64,000 nt of DNA, taken from the NCBI GenBank assembly GCA_029204225.1, contig CM055106.1, positions 15,280,278 through 15,344,277 on the forward strand, in the 5' to 3' direction. This DNA is from Diphasiastrum complanatum. Its lineage: Eukaryota > Streptophyta > Lycopodiopsida > Lycopodiales > Lycopodiaceae. Below the pieces are notes generated by a model, which was not told the DNA's origin, did no database searches, and saw nothing but the letters and a program-made list of their open reading frames with translations. Position 1 is the stretch's first letter; each line of letters starts with the position of its first letter. Below, in pieces: positions 24,285 through 35,945 of the stretch. Position numbers and translations under genes: made by a program.

Positions 24285-25027
24285 ATGGAGTCAACCATGC
24301 GCGAAATTCATGGCCATACAAAGGCCAGTATGACAGAAGGTATCATTCTACCAGATTCTACTGAACTAATTGAACTTGCACTTGGCAGATTTGTGCATGT
24401 GTCAAAATCATTTGGAGAGACGGAATTAGCTGAATTCATGGAATTGTTGAAGGAGTACCAAGATGTATTTGCGTGGTCGCTCGACGATTTGAAAGGAAAC
24501 CTACAGAATTTGGAGAGCACTGTATTGATCTTAAAGAAGATGATGTACCTGTTCGACAAAGACAATATCGTCTCAATCCAAAGTACTCACTCATGGTAAA
24601 AGACAAACTCAACAAGCACCTTAAGGCAGGTATTAATTATCTTGTATTAAGTAGCGAATGGGTGTCTCCCGTTGTTGTTGTTCCAAAGAAGAAGACTGGC
24701 AAAATTCGAATATGCCAAGATTTCCAAAAGCTCAATGCTGCCACAAGGAAGGATCATCATCCTTTACCCTTCACTGATTCTATCTTAGATCAGGTTGCTG
24801 GTCAAGAGCGTTACAGTTTCTGTGACGGTTTCTCTAGTTATAATCAGGTTGGAATAAGAAAGGATGATCGTTCAAAGACCATGTTTACTACAGATTGGGG
24901 CACTCATGCCTACAACAAAATGTCCTTTGGTCTTTGCAACACACCATCGACTTTTCAGCGAATTATGATGTTAATTTTTGTTGCCTTCCTACAAACTTTT
25001 CTTGAAATTTTCATTGATGATTGAGAG
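24285..25027 (+). pseudogene. Ty3/Gypsy reverse transcriptase fragment
   Basis: Starts with the linker before RT (ELIELALGR, ELLKEYQDVFAWSLDDL), shifts frame near 24495, and continues to 25024 through the RT palm and fingers: RFERKP, WVSPVVVVPKKKTGKIRICQ, DFQKLNAATRKDHHPLPF, CDGFSSYNQ, MSFGLCNTPSTFQR. It ends exactly at the active-site block FIDD, followed by TGA. EYQDVFAWS and LNAATRKDHHPLPF are typical of plant Athila/Tat-type Gypsy. The thumb, RNase H and integrase are missing because an oppositely oriented Gypsy piece begins at about 25030. Not functional. Confidence 0.9.
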
Positions 25028-25039
25028 TGGAAACCCAAA

Positions 25040-26700
25040 CGATTGGCTAGATTTAAACTGACGTTATTAACTACAGATCCGGCGTCCACAGTGGCTTATG
25101 AAACTACTAATCCATCGATCATGACGTCTACCTCAGGACAATGTCGATCCACCGCACTGGCATCTAAGGCCCCTACTGTGGGTGGTCCTATATGTGGTGT
25201 TAACGGAGCACAGATCATTTGTTTGACCTTTCTTTTCACTATAGGTGATATGTGTGTCAACTGTCATAGCCCCACGTCTAAGCTCAGATTAGCAAGATTA
25301 TCCTGTATGTCTTGGAATCCTATGGTTTTGTTTAGATCCATTTGTCTTCTAGGTCATCGTGTTTTGAATTTTACTACTTTTGGGACCAACCAATTGTTGT
25401 AAGTTCTAGTTTATGGTATTTTACGAAAGGGTCTTTTACCCTCTATCTTAGGTACTTGTCTTGTTTCTCGTTCCTCTAGATCATGATTTTTCTCCTCAGG
25501 AGTAGAAGTTGTAGGTGGTGTGGATTCCACTTCAGTAGTCTTTTTTATGCTGACTATGGGTTCGTCAACTGCTCTAGGCATCTCAGTTGGTACTGCAACA
25601 GGTTTTTGAGTCTGTGTTCCACTACACATTACGATCATGACCGCCTCTTTTGATTCTTCAGACGGGAGGGTCTCTAACTCGATGAAGTTTACTGGTAGTT
25701 GACTGTCTTCGATTTTCGCTTTGCCTTTTTCTAATGGTGAGTATTTTCGGCCTCGTTGTAAGAATTGTACTATCTTGGGAGGTACTGCTTGATCTGAATC
25801 TGGGGTTCGATGGTTGATAGGTCCTGGAGTTCTATTTCCTTGGTTCAGTCTATCTTCCAAGTGTCCACAGTATCCACACACGATATTGGGACAGTTTCTA
25901 TTGAGGTGATTCCCTTGGCAATGTCGGCAGACTAATGGTGGGGGCAGATTATCACTACGTCTCTATCCTATGAGATTTTGTTGTCTTTTCGAAAAGTTTA
26001 CATTTGAGGGAAGGGTAGAGATATTCTTGTTTATGACATCCATATAACCCTTCAGCATAGCTTTCATATCATCTATTCTTGAGTTAGAGTCTGTGCTCTC
26101 ATACCTCCTTCCTGCAGGTGGATTTCTCACATTGTCTTTAGTCACAACAGGTGGTTGTGCGTTGTGTTCTGGTTGGTATCTAGGAAATTCTTGTTGATTG
26201 TGAGTCACCTGATGTGATTCCATTGGTCATGGAATTTGAGGGTGTGGATTATAACTAGCTTGTCTTGCGGGTGGGTTTGTTTTCCACATATCGGTTCTGA
26301 GGTTCATATTACTCACGACTTGGGATATTTTGGAAGCTTGAGTTATGGCAAGCTGTGTACCTTCCATCACAATGGCTTTTGCTACTGCTTCTTCTAGTGC
26401 TTGGGGATTGCTTTGTCGTATTGCCAATTGTTCTCGTCCTAGTACTCTCAAGAAGAATGTCAAAAGTAATGGTTGGGGTAATTGTATTGCATCGGGTACT
26501 TGTTGAGATAAGGTTGTCATTCTTCTAAGATTCTGTCGCACACTCTCTCCCTCACCTTGCTGAAGAGAGGTAAGTGTAAATAGTATTCCATCTGTTGTCC
26601 TATGTGGGGCAAACTCATTCAGAAATAACCTGTGGAACTTCGTGATGTCATCGAAGATCCCCGTGCTAGACTATAGTACCATTGTCTGGCAGAACCAGTT
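25040..26700 (-). pseudogene. Ty3/Gypsy GAG and protease remnant
   Basis: One minus-strand frame from about 26700 to 25411, interrupted by two stop codons (near 26226 and 25962). It carries a retrotransposon GAG (FHRLFLNEFAP, LQQGEGESVRQNLRRM), a Pro/Gln-rich stretch, then a zinc knuckle CRHCQGNHLNRNC followed by CGYCGH (about 25930-25865), and a charged linker. Beyond 25411 the sequence degenerates, with a protease-like ATVDAGS trace near 25100. It faces the RT fragment tail to tail, so both cannot belong to one uninverted element. Confidence 0.82.
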
Positions 26701-26719
26701 TAAGTCATAATGAAATACA

Positions 26720-27560
26720 TCATGATGTGATGAGGATCAGTAATGCGATTCACCAAACACTACAAGCAGTCTGAGGAATCGTAAAAAATAGTTGACATAA
26801 ACACTTTTTGTAAGACCGAAGAAAAATGCCGATCCATGTAAAAATAGGTCCCAGCCCGCCTAAATGTGGCTAGCCAGAAGTTTTACAGCCTTAAAATTGG
26901 CCCCATAGCCCCTGTTAGAATTTGCAAAATCAAAAATCGGTCAAAGGCATTACCAAGAGAAAAATCGACAAAAATGGTATCAAAAAATATAAACATAGTG
27001 GGTTTCAAAATGTGGGCACAATGGGTTTCGAAAAAATGGAAAAATGACAATTTACGGTATCAAAACCACAGTCATAAAGAAAAATCGGCAAGGCAAGTAC
27101 CAGAGAGGCCATAGAGATGATTTAGTTGCTAGTATTTTGTGAATGATAAACTAAATGACAGGTTGTGTAAGTTGTCATTATGCTACTGGAGAGACTTTAT
27201 ATAAACGATAATATATGAGGCATGTTGTTGTGTTGTAGAGAGGAGTCTGATACATGTCACCACTGCTATATTCTATTGACTCGTTGTTGGAATTTCTAAG
27301 AAATATCTAGTTCTGAATAAGGTAGGTCAGGGTTCTCCCCAAGCGCTACTAGCCTTTGACTTGGTAGCGTGAATGTGTTTATGGACAGTCGTCGTCACGT
27401 AGATGGAAGGTTGTTGATACTGTCATAGCATACACTATTCTGCTGAGAGAGAGTTATGAGTGTGGTTTAATCGTTGCTGAGCCAGATAGAGAGAGATTTG
27501 GTCAGATGAAGCTCTATAGATACGAATTTATGGAGAAGAATTTGTTCGATGTTAATGTGT
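26720..27560 (+). repeat. RA repeat, copy 3
   Basis: 26814-26900 matches copy 1 (aaaaataggtcccagcc, ttttacagccttaaaattgg) and 26965-27090 matches copy 2. Homology fades after about 27300. Contains no gene. Confidence 0.65.
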
Positions 27561-27589
27561 TCTGAAACTCCACGTGCAAAATGAAGTGA

Positions 27590-29692
27590 GGGTTAGCATT
27601 TTGAAGAGTCAGCCTGGTTCTTATTACCAAATTCTTGTTTGGAATCGTCAAATTCGTCACTTGAATCTTCATCAGAGTCTTCAGAATTCATGTCTGCAAG
27701 TTTATTTCTTTATCCGAAACATCCACTTCAACATTGCAGGCATCAAAGAATTCTTCTTCGTCAGTATTCTCATAGCATTCAAAATATTGCTTTTCGATGT
27801 CAAATGCATTGAAAAAAATATTTAGTGCATAAGAAGAATCTTTTGAGGTAAAACTGGTGTTTCACCTTCGTATTTGTCACGACTCCAGGTGATTATTTGT
27901 TCTGTTGGCTTACCACAATTATTGGTCTCACCAATCTGATATCTCAATTCTCTAGATTTCCAATGAACGCTTGCATTCTATTGATAAAGCCAGGGCCGTC
28001 CAATTAGCACTGAATAAGATGGCAAACCAAGTGGTTTGGTAACCAACAATTGCTCAAAAGTGATGTTTGGACAAAGAGATCCATTATCAGTCACTATATC
28101 ATAGCCTTAACCTTTGCTTTCGAGATTGGCTTGTCAATAACGACACAATTTGGTCTTCGGTATTTCATCATCCCCTTCCTCGAACGTGACCACCTTCTTT
28201 GCAGCAGCTGATTGTAATTTAGTATTGACAATTTCTTTCGCTTCTGCTGAGATGTCTTTTGCAAAATTTGCAGCATTACGATCATAGTCGGGATCATCTT
28301 TAAGATCTTCTTTGGTTGTAGATTTGTTCGTTGACTTGCTCGAAGATTTCTTCTTCGCTTGGCCAAAACTGGTCTTCTATCTTTGTTAATTTTCCTTCAA
28401 TAATATCAATCCTCTGCACAATAGCATCAGTCGAAGTTTTTGCTTTCGAGTCTGCAGCAACTGGTGTTGCTACATACTAAAACTTAGGTCACAGCTTCTG
28501 CGACTGAGGGCAGTCAGGATACTTGTGGCCAGGCTCCCTACCGTTCAAAAATAGCGGTTCATATCCAATTGGCTTTCGTGGCTGAGGACAGTCAGGTGAA
28601 AAATGTCCTGGCTCTTCACAATTGTAACAATTGCCCGACATTGGTTTAGTCGTGGTTTGTGACTTCATCGTTGGTTCAACAAATTCAGGAGGATTGTGTC
28701 TTCTTGGTGCAAACTTTGGTACATCCTGTTGAGTTTGTGTTGTATTACCCTGAACATAATTAGTAGTCGCATCATTCTGAAAAATAAAGAGTACCTCCTG
28801 GGCAGGATCTTCGATATACTTTACATTCACAGTTGTGCAGTCTTCCTTAGAATGTCCAGAAGTTCCGCATTTCGTACACCACATTCCCGAGTTGGAAGAA
28901 GAAGCTTTTGGTCTTTTGTCTGCAACTTCAGAGATTTGCACTTTCAAATCATTAAACTTTTTATTGAGATTAGCCATATTACTCTTCCAAAGCTTTTCAA
29001 CTTTAGAAGTTGACGACTTATCCTCAATGGTTTTCGTGTCGTCCTTCCGTTTGGATCATCGTTTAGTTCTTTTATCTCTTTTATTAGCTTCTGATTTCGA
29101 TAAATCACTGCTTTCAGACTCCGAGCTTGAGGAACTGGAACTTGATTCAATATCTAAATCAATTTTAGACTTACGAGATTTTTTAGTTGAGCATCGCTTT
29201 CGTGCTAGTTTTGAGGTCTCAAAGTTCTCAACACTAATTATAACTGCTGATAAGAAAGCCATGTCCCCTTGTTTGCAATGTTGATCAATCTTTGGTGGTA
29301 AATAAGCCAAAAACCATTCGATCTGCATATCAACGGAATATATACCGATTAATTTTCCTATAAGATTCTTGACCTTTCGTGTATATTTTCGAAATGGTTC
29401 TTTAGTTTTCTTCTGAACATTGTTCAAACGTCCGAGAATTCTAGATTTATAACCGATTTCTCTGAACTGGTTCAAAAATGCATCTTTCAGTAGTAATCAG
29501 GTTCCTACACGGCCTGGTTCAAATTGACTGTACCATATGCGTGCCTTCTTTTTCAGCAGACCGGAAAAGATTCATAGTTTGTCTACGTCAATTCCTTCAT
29601 TATTTGCATTAGCAATTGACACAAATTGCGAGATAGAGCTATCTGCATCATCTGAAGTAGTTCCTTTAAAATAATTATACTTGATTTTTGAA
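27590..29692 (-). pseudogene. Second Ty3/Gypsy GAG-protease remnant
   Basis: On the minus strand from about 29692: GAG core pieces (FKGTTSDDADSSISQF, IFSGLLKKKARIWYSQFEPG, FREIGYKSRILGRL), a Ser/Glu/Lys-rich stretch, two intact zinc knuckles (CTKCGTSGHSKEDC and CYNCEEPGHFSPDC) and a decayed third (REPGHKYPDC, first Cys lost). A Lys-rich linker (28366-28094) and a protease end follow (DNGSLCPNITFEQLL, then VLIGRPWLYQ, about 28090-27960). Stops lie near 29570, 29505 and 28490, among others. The family differs from the GAG at 25.4-26.7 kb. The N-terminus is cut where a plus-strand integrase tail starts. Confidence 0.85.
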
Positions 29693-29694
29693 AT

Positions 29695-29877
29695 GGAAGT
29701 GAAACGTGGGGCAGGGCATACGACTTTATGCTGCAAAAATTTGCGCGAAAGTGGAGTGGCCCGTACATTATACAAAATCTTTATGACAACAACACAACCC
29801 AATTAGCAGAATTGAACGGGAAGAAACCGTTTGATAAGCTGGTTAACATCAACAAACTAAAGACCTATCATACGTGA
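29695..29877 (+). pseudogene. Gypsy integrase C-terminal tail
   Basis: A 60-codon plus-strand stretch ending in a stop. QKFARKWSGPYII, NTTQLAELNGK and VNINKLKTYHT match the KF...W.GPY.I...L....VN..LKxY pattern at the C-terminus of plant Gypsy integrases. It lies too far inside another open frame to be found by ORF length. It starts abruptly at the head of the minus-strand GAG, marking an inversion or insertion junction at about 29693. Confidence 0.7.
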
Positions 29878-30488
29878 AGGAAGAGCCTTCTTGGACAGTG
29901 TAAAATAGTTTTCTTTTTAATTTCGCAACTTTTAAGTTCATAACTCCGTATAGAAATAGTGGCAATAGATTATAACCTCCCCTCGTTGAGAAACAGTTGA
30001 TAGAATGGACCAACAACACAACAAATCTGACCCACAACATCTGGGTATACAACTTCGAGACAGAGGGCAGAAGATACTTCACCCCCTCATACAGTTGCTG
30101 AATCTATATGCACGGAGTTTTATCTAGGATGAAACAATTGTCAACTTGCGAATAGAATCCAAAGAACTATGGGACAGTGCTAACAACGTGTCCTACCTGA
30201 TCTTTCTGTAGAGTCAAAAATTGATCAAGCGCATTGTAGTGGACTGCGAATATTAAGAGCCGCATCGACATAATCGATGAACAAGTTTTGGAAGATCTGG
30301 CAACTGCTATCCCCATAAAGAAGATAGTGTACATGTACTTCACGCTTGCCAAAAGGACAATACCACGAAGACTAAGATCGAGAATCACTACATTTTTTGA
30401 AGGGCCCTATTGGGGGAGGTTATACCCTTGAAAATCTATATATATAAAAAAAATCTTGTTACTGTATATAACTTGTTACTGTTTGCAA
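29878..30488. other. No gene recognised between integrase tail and RNase H
   Basis: Short minus-strand open frames (30082-29849, 30388-30167) show no family resemblance. A purine-rich gggggaggtt lies near 30410, and an AT-rich stretch (atatatataaaaaaaa) precedes the RNase H frame. It may be the 3' untranslated part of a Gypsy element. Confidence 0.45.
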
Positions 30489-31181
30489 ATGGAAATCTCC
30501 TTAGAAAAGGCAATGTACATATTGTCAATAGATGGGGCTTGTAGACACAAAAGCTGAGAAGCTGCTATAGGAGCGATACTGGAACAACCAGAAGGGTTCA
30601 GAATAGCTAGCCTTGGTGTTTATCTAGGAGCACATTTCACCAGTAACACAGCTGAATATAAGGGCCTCATGATGGGCTTGCAAATGACATTGCAAATGGG
30701 AAAAAACATTCAATGACTACAAATACGTGGAGATTCTGAGTTACTTATCAGAGGAATGACTGGAGAATATCAAATCAAAGACAAGATACTAAAAGCCTAT
30801 GCCGCAACCATAAGAAGTCTAGTACAACAGACCCCACATGTAGAGTGGATGCATGTGCCGAGATACGAGAATTCTAAAGCAGATCACCTTGCCAAAAAGG
30901 CTTACCACAAGGATCATTACCACAAATGTACACCAAAGAGAGCTAGTATTGAGCACATTAACACAACAGCAGAACTCTGGGTAGTACTTAAGAAAGAGAC
31001 TTTATATGGGATAAGATGGATTAAAGAGTTGACAACTGTTGGCTTTACAACATCCCAACCAGCTATGGCTCCAACTAATCCAAGCTATGGCTGCCTTCCA
31101 ACTAGCATGACTCAATCCAACTTGCCAAATGTAGATAGGGTGATGAGTATTGTGAGGGCAAATCCACTCTTTCTTGCATAA
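30489..31181 (+). pseudogene. Archaeal-type RNase H (aRH) of a Gypsy/Tat-like element
   Basis: The frame opens at ATG 30489 and crosses two TGA codons (near 30558 and 30714) into the open part 30756-31181. The RNase H acidic residues are all visible: SIDGACR (Asp), NTAEYKGLMMGL (Glu), RGDSELL (Asp) and NSKADHLAKKA (Asp). The arrangement is that of the additional RNase H acquired by plant Tat/Ogre-type Gypsy elements, not the RT-linked RNase H. It lies 0.6 kb downstream of an integrase tail on the same strand. A tail of about 80 residues (ELTTVGFTTSQ...) has no known domain. The two stops make it inactive. Confidence 0.8.
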
Positions 31182-31870
31182 GCTTATCTTGTTGCTAACA
31201 CAAATGAGAAGATACTATTAAGAAACCCTAGATTAATCACTATGGCTGCCCCCCAACTAGTGGCTAAGATTAAATCTAAAGCTGAAACCCTAATCTTCCT
31301 TGAATCCCAACCCTTAATTTGAGGCATTCCCTTCCAAATTAAGGTGGCTATCCTAAACCCTCTCTTGAGGCTTACCCAACCAAGAGAAGACAACTAACTC
31401 AATAATACATTCCATACAATAGTTTACAACCAAAGGGAAGATCCACAATGGGGAGACACAAGAGAGATGGGAGGATCCAAAATGTAGAATTCCTTTACAA
31501 GTGTTCACCTACAAATGAGCTCTCCACATTGACTTGTACTTGGAGGCCCTTGTTTTACAAAGAACCGTCAAAAACTCGAAACCTAATAATTTAGTTAAGT
31601 TACAAGCCATAGTAATTTAAGTATAGAACTAAGTCACTTACAAAAGGTTCTATGAGACAAACCCCTAATGGACCATGTGACTTATATATATAAGCTAGGT
31701 TCCATGGGACAGACTCGCAATGGACCTAAGCTAGAGCTGCTTTAATTATATGACTTGAGCTAACTTGAATTACCATATGGCTAGAATATTCACAGGGAAT
31801 ATCAACCTACATTATTCCCTCCGTTAAGAACTTGGCGGTTCCACGCCAAGTGCAATGTTAAGACCCCGCT
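31182..31870. other. No gene; short direct and inverted repeats
   Basis: gctatggctgccttccaacta near 31084 recurs as gctatggctgccccccaacta near 31240. At 31831-31850 a small hairpin (cttggcg / cgccaag) sits next to ccctccgttaagaa. The sequence could be LTR or leader of the element carrying the RNase H; not resolved. Confidence 0.4.
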
Positions 31871-31874
31871 TCTT

Positions 31875-34048
31875 ATGGTGCTGGAGGAGTCAAAGTCGAT
31901 GCAGCATGTAGATGTGGAACTTTTTGTAAAGTGCTGCTCCATAGGAGATGAAGCTTTGAAGAAGTACGAGCATCTCCAGAAGATTTGGATTGAATCAGGT
32001 TGGAGTCGGCTCGTTGATGACTTGCTTCCAATTGCTCACGCAAATGATTCAATGGATGATGTACACGAGCTTAGTATTTCTTAAGACATGATGTGAATGC
32101 CACACAAGGGGTTGCTGAATGGCAGTGAGATGAAGATGGAGTGGGTGTGATAGGGGGTGTTGTAATCTTGGAAGTAGTGAAAGTGGATAGATGGAAGGGG
32201 CTGGATGGATCAAAATTCCTTTGCTCATTACTGTCGTTTGAAAGCACTTTTGTCAGCAGAATTTTGCGATTTGACGTTTCTCGCAGCTTGTTTGAAATTT
32301 TTTTTTTTTTGGACTTATGACATGGCTCATAATCATTGTTGGAAATCTCTAACATCCTTGAGTTTGTTGCTTCAAACGCCAAAATATATCAATGGTATGT
32401 TGTAGATGGTGTAGATTTGTCTGCGTCACGAACACAAAGGTACTGTAGTTGATAAACTATTGTCTCCGAAAATACTTTGTTGACAAAGATCTCCTCTTTT
32501 GATGTTGTTGTGCCACTGCAACTTCTTTGAGCTCTTTGCACAGTTTGAGAGCTTTTTGAATTGTAACAATTGTATCTATAGACTTGTATGACGTTTTTTT
32601 TTTTCTTTCATACATAAAGTCATGTTCTTTGGAGTTATCAAGAAGCTGATCTCTTTTGCAGCAACACGACTGGCATTTTATTGGTGAGAGTCTCTATCAT
32701 TCTTGCTTTATTCCCTTGGAGCTTTTAAACAGCATCAGTGGTCTGCTGCAGATGTCGTAGAGTTGTTTGCTTTACAAAGTGTTTCAATTCATAACCCAGA
32801 GCAAGTTTAGATCGATCCATCAGGTGGAAATGAGGTCTTGAAACAAGGATGGGAGAAGTGAGATGAAGTTTCAAGATTAAGCATATGGTGGAATATGAGG
32901 GAATGAATGGATGGAAAAAATGATGAGATAAGTATTGTGTGGTTTTCCATATCTCTCCATAATATAACCAATGCTCTTTGTACAATTCTCCACAGAATCA
33001 TCATTGCTCGTCTTTTGAAATAGTTTTGTCATTGAGATCGTGCACTCATAACTTCAATCTCTGATTGACGTGAGATTCCTTCAGTTTGCATAGGCCTATG
33101 GGATTTCGCTCGTTGATGACTTGTGCTTCTTGTGGCCTCCGCAGATGATCAAATGAATGATGTAGAACAATGGTAGTATATGCTTGAGACACGATTATGA
33201 CCACTGCTCAATGTATGTTCGTCCAATGAAGCATCGTTGTTGGCGTTGGTAGGAACACTCGTTGTTTGCGTCGGTTTGCATATAGCTTTTTTCTTTGATG
33301 TGACTTGAGAGCCCGTCACTGGTACAAACTGCCACTTTGTTGATTAGGTGATGGCGATGGTGAGGCAATTGGAAAAGCGTGGATATTGTATCGCTTATGT
33401 AAAACCAACTGCTTATTGATGCTGGCGATGGTGGTGGTGTCGCGAATATTCCATCTTGTTGGAAAGACAGATCTTTGTCCCTGGATCATGATTGCAATCT
33501 GATAAGATGCTCCGTTTGTTTCATACTGAGTAGATGTTGTTGAAGTCCCTTGACTGCCCTTTTTGTTTGAATTGAAAGTTGTTAAAATCATTGGTAAAGA
33601 TGTAGAGATATATTCCAATGATAATTCGTGTGATACTGCGATTGCAGAAGTAGAATAAAATTGCCGATGAAATATTGCTTCTGCAAAAGAAAACACACCA
33701 AACCACACGACAATAGAACAAACAAACAGGCAGCAACAAACAACATAGTTGACAGGACAAAACTTGAAATAAGAGAAAAAATGAAAAATTGAATCAGACA
33801 ACTCTATAGAAGAAATTGCATGTCATTCTTAAACCAAACTCTTGCAATCCAGTATCGAACTTAGCACAAGGCCAAAGCTACAGTGTTACAAAAGAAAAAT
33901 CTCATAATAGTTTTGAGTTATTTCAATGAAACTGATCCTGGTTTGACATGTTTGGCATTGTTGACACGTCACTGTCATTTGCCTCACTAGAGTCTCCCGT
34001 TCTCATATTACCACTTGAGGGTGGCAGTAGCTGGATAGGCCTCTTCAT
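31875..34048 (-). pseudogene. Possible multi-exon host gene or gene remnant
   Basis: On the minus strand an ATG in good context (34048) opens MKRPIQLLPPSS. A GTAATA donor at 34011 and a pyrimidine-rich ttttcttttgcag acceptor ending at 33681 would remove 331 bases and continue in frame as EAIFHRQFYSTSAI to a stop at 33316. Unspliced, the first exon also stays coding-like (SSEANDSDVSTMPNMSNQDQ). Downstream are further coding-like pieces: TEGISRQSEIEVMSARSQ (about 33080-33020), RSKLALGYELKHF with LRHLQQT (32815-32725), and a helical, charged TIQKALKLCKELKEVAVAQQ (near 32550). I do not recognise the protein. It could be a host gene, a spliced TE-associated ORF or a pseudogene. Confidence 0.3.
32010..33190. 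repeat. Diverged direct repeat, about 1.08-kb spacing
   Basis: The segment around gctcgttgatgacttg ... gatga.gta.a at about 32008-32085 recurs at about 33105-33180. If the multi-exon model is right, this is a duplicated exon region (minus-strand KSSTS in both). Confidence 0.5.
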
Positions 34049-34495
34049 CGGCGGTCTCGAGATTTGAAGACAATGGATTGATCCCCACCGGTCAGTAGTA
34101 ACTCAACATACAAAACTTGCACTCAAAAAACTCAACGTTTGTTAGCTTGAGATTATGACAGGCCATTTGCTCCTTGCCATCTGAACGCTCTTAACATAAG
34201 ATTGAACTCCTTACAAGAAAAACAGCTCTCAGGCAAACTTGTTACAAAACAAGCGCTCTCTATGTCGAGAATTTGTGTGAAAAACGTACTCGCCCGCTGA
34301 TAAAAGTTATCGAGTTTGATCAGGAGAGACCCAAAATGTGGTGGGCGAGTAGCTTATGTCACTAGTTTGGACAAATTTAGGATTTTGTTTTTTTAATGTC
34401 GTACCGTTTGGTCTCAGGTAGATCAGCTTACCACACATCGATTTTTCGGAAGGTTGATGAACTCGCACAAGGTTGAACGGTTCCCAAAACAAGTA
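34049..34495. other. No gene recognised
   Basis: Upstream of the candidate start at 34048; would be the promoter region if that gene is real. No TATA-like element stood out. Confidence 0.4.
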
Positions 34496-34499
34496 GAAA

Positions 34500-35345
34500 A
34501 TGACTTATACAGGGGAACAAAATGACTCACACAAACCTGGAAATGACTCGCACATGTTTGAAAGGTTTCCAAAAGAACTAGAAATGACTTGCACAAAGGA
34601 ACATACTACTTGCATAGGCGTGTATACTACGAAAAATGACTCGCATAAGAAGGTCGATACCCGCACAAGCAAAAATGACTCGCATAAGAAGCACAGTACC
34701 CGCACAGGCTAAAATGACTCGCATAAGACGTTCAGTACCTGCACAAGCTAAAGTGACTCGCATAGGAAGATCAGTACCCGCACATGCTTAAATGACTTGC
34801 ATAAGAAGCTCAGTACCCGCACAGGCTAAAATGACTCGTACAGGTCAGAAGGAGGTGAAAAACATCTTATAATGACTCGCACCAGTCAAAAGAAGTGAAA
34901 AACATCTCAAAATGACTCGCACCGGAATATGACTCGCATGCGGAAACTGACGTACTCGCATAGGACTCGCACACGGGAACGTACTTGCACACAATGAAAA
35001 ATGATCGTGGACGGAAACGTACGACACGTAGAGGCATGGAAAGTGCAAAAAATGACTCGTGGACGGGTAACTTACCACTTGCATATGACTTGTACAGAAG
35101 ATGACTTGCAAAAAAAATGACTCGTGCAAACCTGTACCCGTGGAGCTAGAACCCGTGAGAATGACTCGCACAGGAAGTACTTGCACAGAAGATGACTCGC
35201 AAAAAAAATGACTTGCACGTGGGAACTTACTCGCACACTATGAAAATGACTCGCCCACAAGATGACTCGCACAAGAAAGTTTGATACTCGCACAAGCCTG
35301 AATACATAAAAAATGATCGCACAACAAAGTTTGATACACGCACAA
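34500..35345. repeat. AATGACTCGCA minisatellite, 39-bp core period
   Basis: The word aatgactcgca and variants recur dozens of times. Between about 34640 and 34835 the period is regular at 39 bp (gcataagaag..cagtaccc, gcacaggctaaaatgactc). Outside this the spacing is irregular. The 39-bp unit is a multiple of three, so the minus strand stays open and gives a 13-residue repeat (MRVILACAGT...). I treat that as a by-product. Confidence 0.85.
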
Positions 35346-35940
35346 TACCGATTGAGGGATCTAAACCACTATGGGTGCTAAAAAACAATAGCTGTGCGAG
35401 TGAATCCTGGTAGGGTGTGCGAATGGTGAAAATCTTACTTGAAGTGTTGGGAGGCCTTTTCCAAATTCGTGGTCAAGAGATGTAAGTAGAGTATTCGCAC
35501 ATGTGTTAGAGTTTTCGCTGGGAATCGTTTAGAGATGCTTTACCTTTGTGCGAATACTTACCATGATGATATGGGCAAATATCCAACCATCAACCATGCA
35601 TCCAGTTTTTTCTTAAGGAAAAGAGATCCAGAAAATCCAGTTCTTTCTTAAGGAAAAGAGATAGAACATGTTTAAAGAAGAAAACAAATCTTCATGCATA
35701 GCTTAAGACCCCCCTTCCAAACCCTAACAAGGGTTTAACAAACCAAAATATAATCAAACTCATCCTTCACGGCCGCAACAGGGCCACGCACCACTCAGAC
35801 ACCTCCAACGCTACTGCGATCGCTGCTAGCTCCTCGTGCTTCCACCATCGATAAAAGCTGGCAGGTGCATCAGACTCCCACAACCGCCATCAGCTTCGAC
35901 TAGTCAAGAGATGAGATTATTTCCAGAGGATTCTATTGCA
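35346..35940. other. No gene recognised
   Basis: Contains a short direct repeat (cagttttttcttaaggaaaagagat at about 35600 and again at about 35640) and a GC-rich stretch at 35765-35880 that translates as Pro/Ser/Thr-rich peptide in the + frames. No family recognised. Confidence 0.4.
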
Positions 35941-35945
35941 GAAAG

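Noticed and set aside
25043-25402. 119-codon plus-strand ORF after the Gypsy RT
   Set aside because: It is the antisense of the decayed protease/linker part of the minus-strand Gypsy GAG-protease remnant.
33685-33801. Transmembrane N-terminus of the 161-codon minus frame (33801-33316)
   Set aside because: The hydrophobic stretch is the T-rich end of a likely intron, terminating in ttttgcag; the real coding part probably starts after it.
34505-34763. Cys/Val-rich repetitive protein on the minus strand
   Set aside because: A translation by-product of the 39-bp minisatellite; no start context, splice signal or family support.
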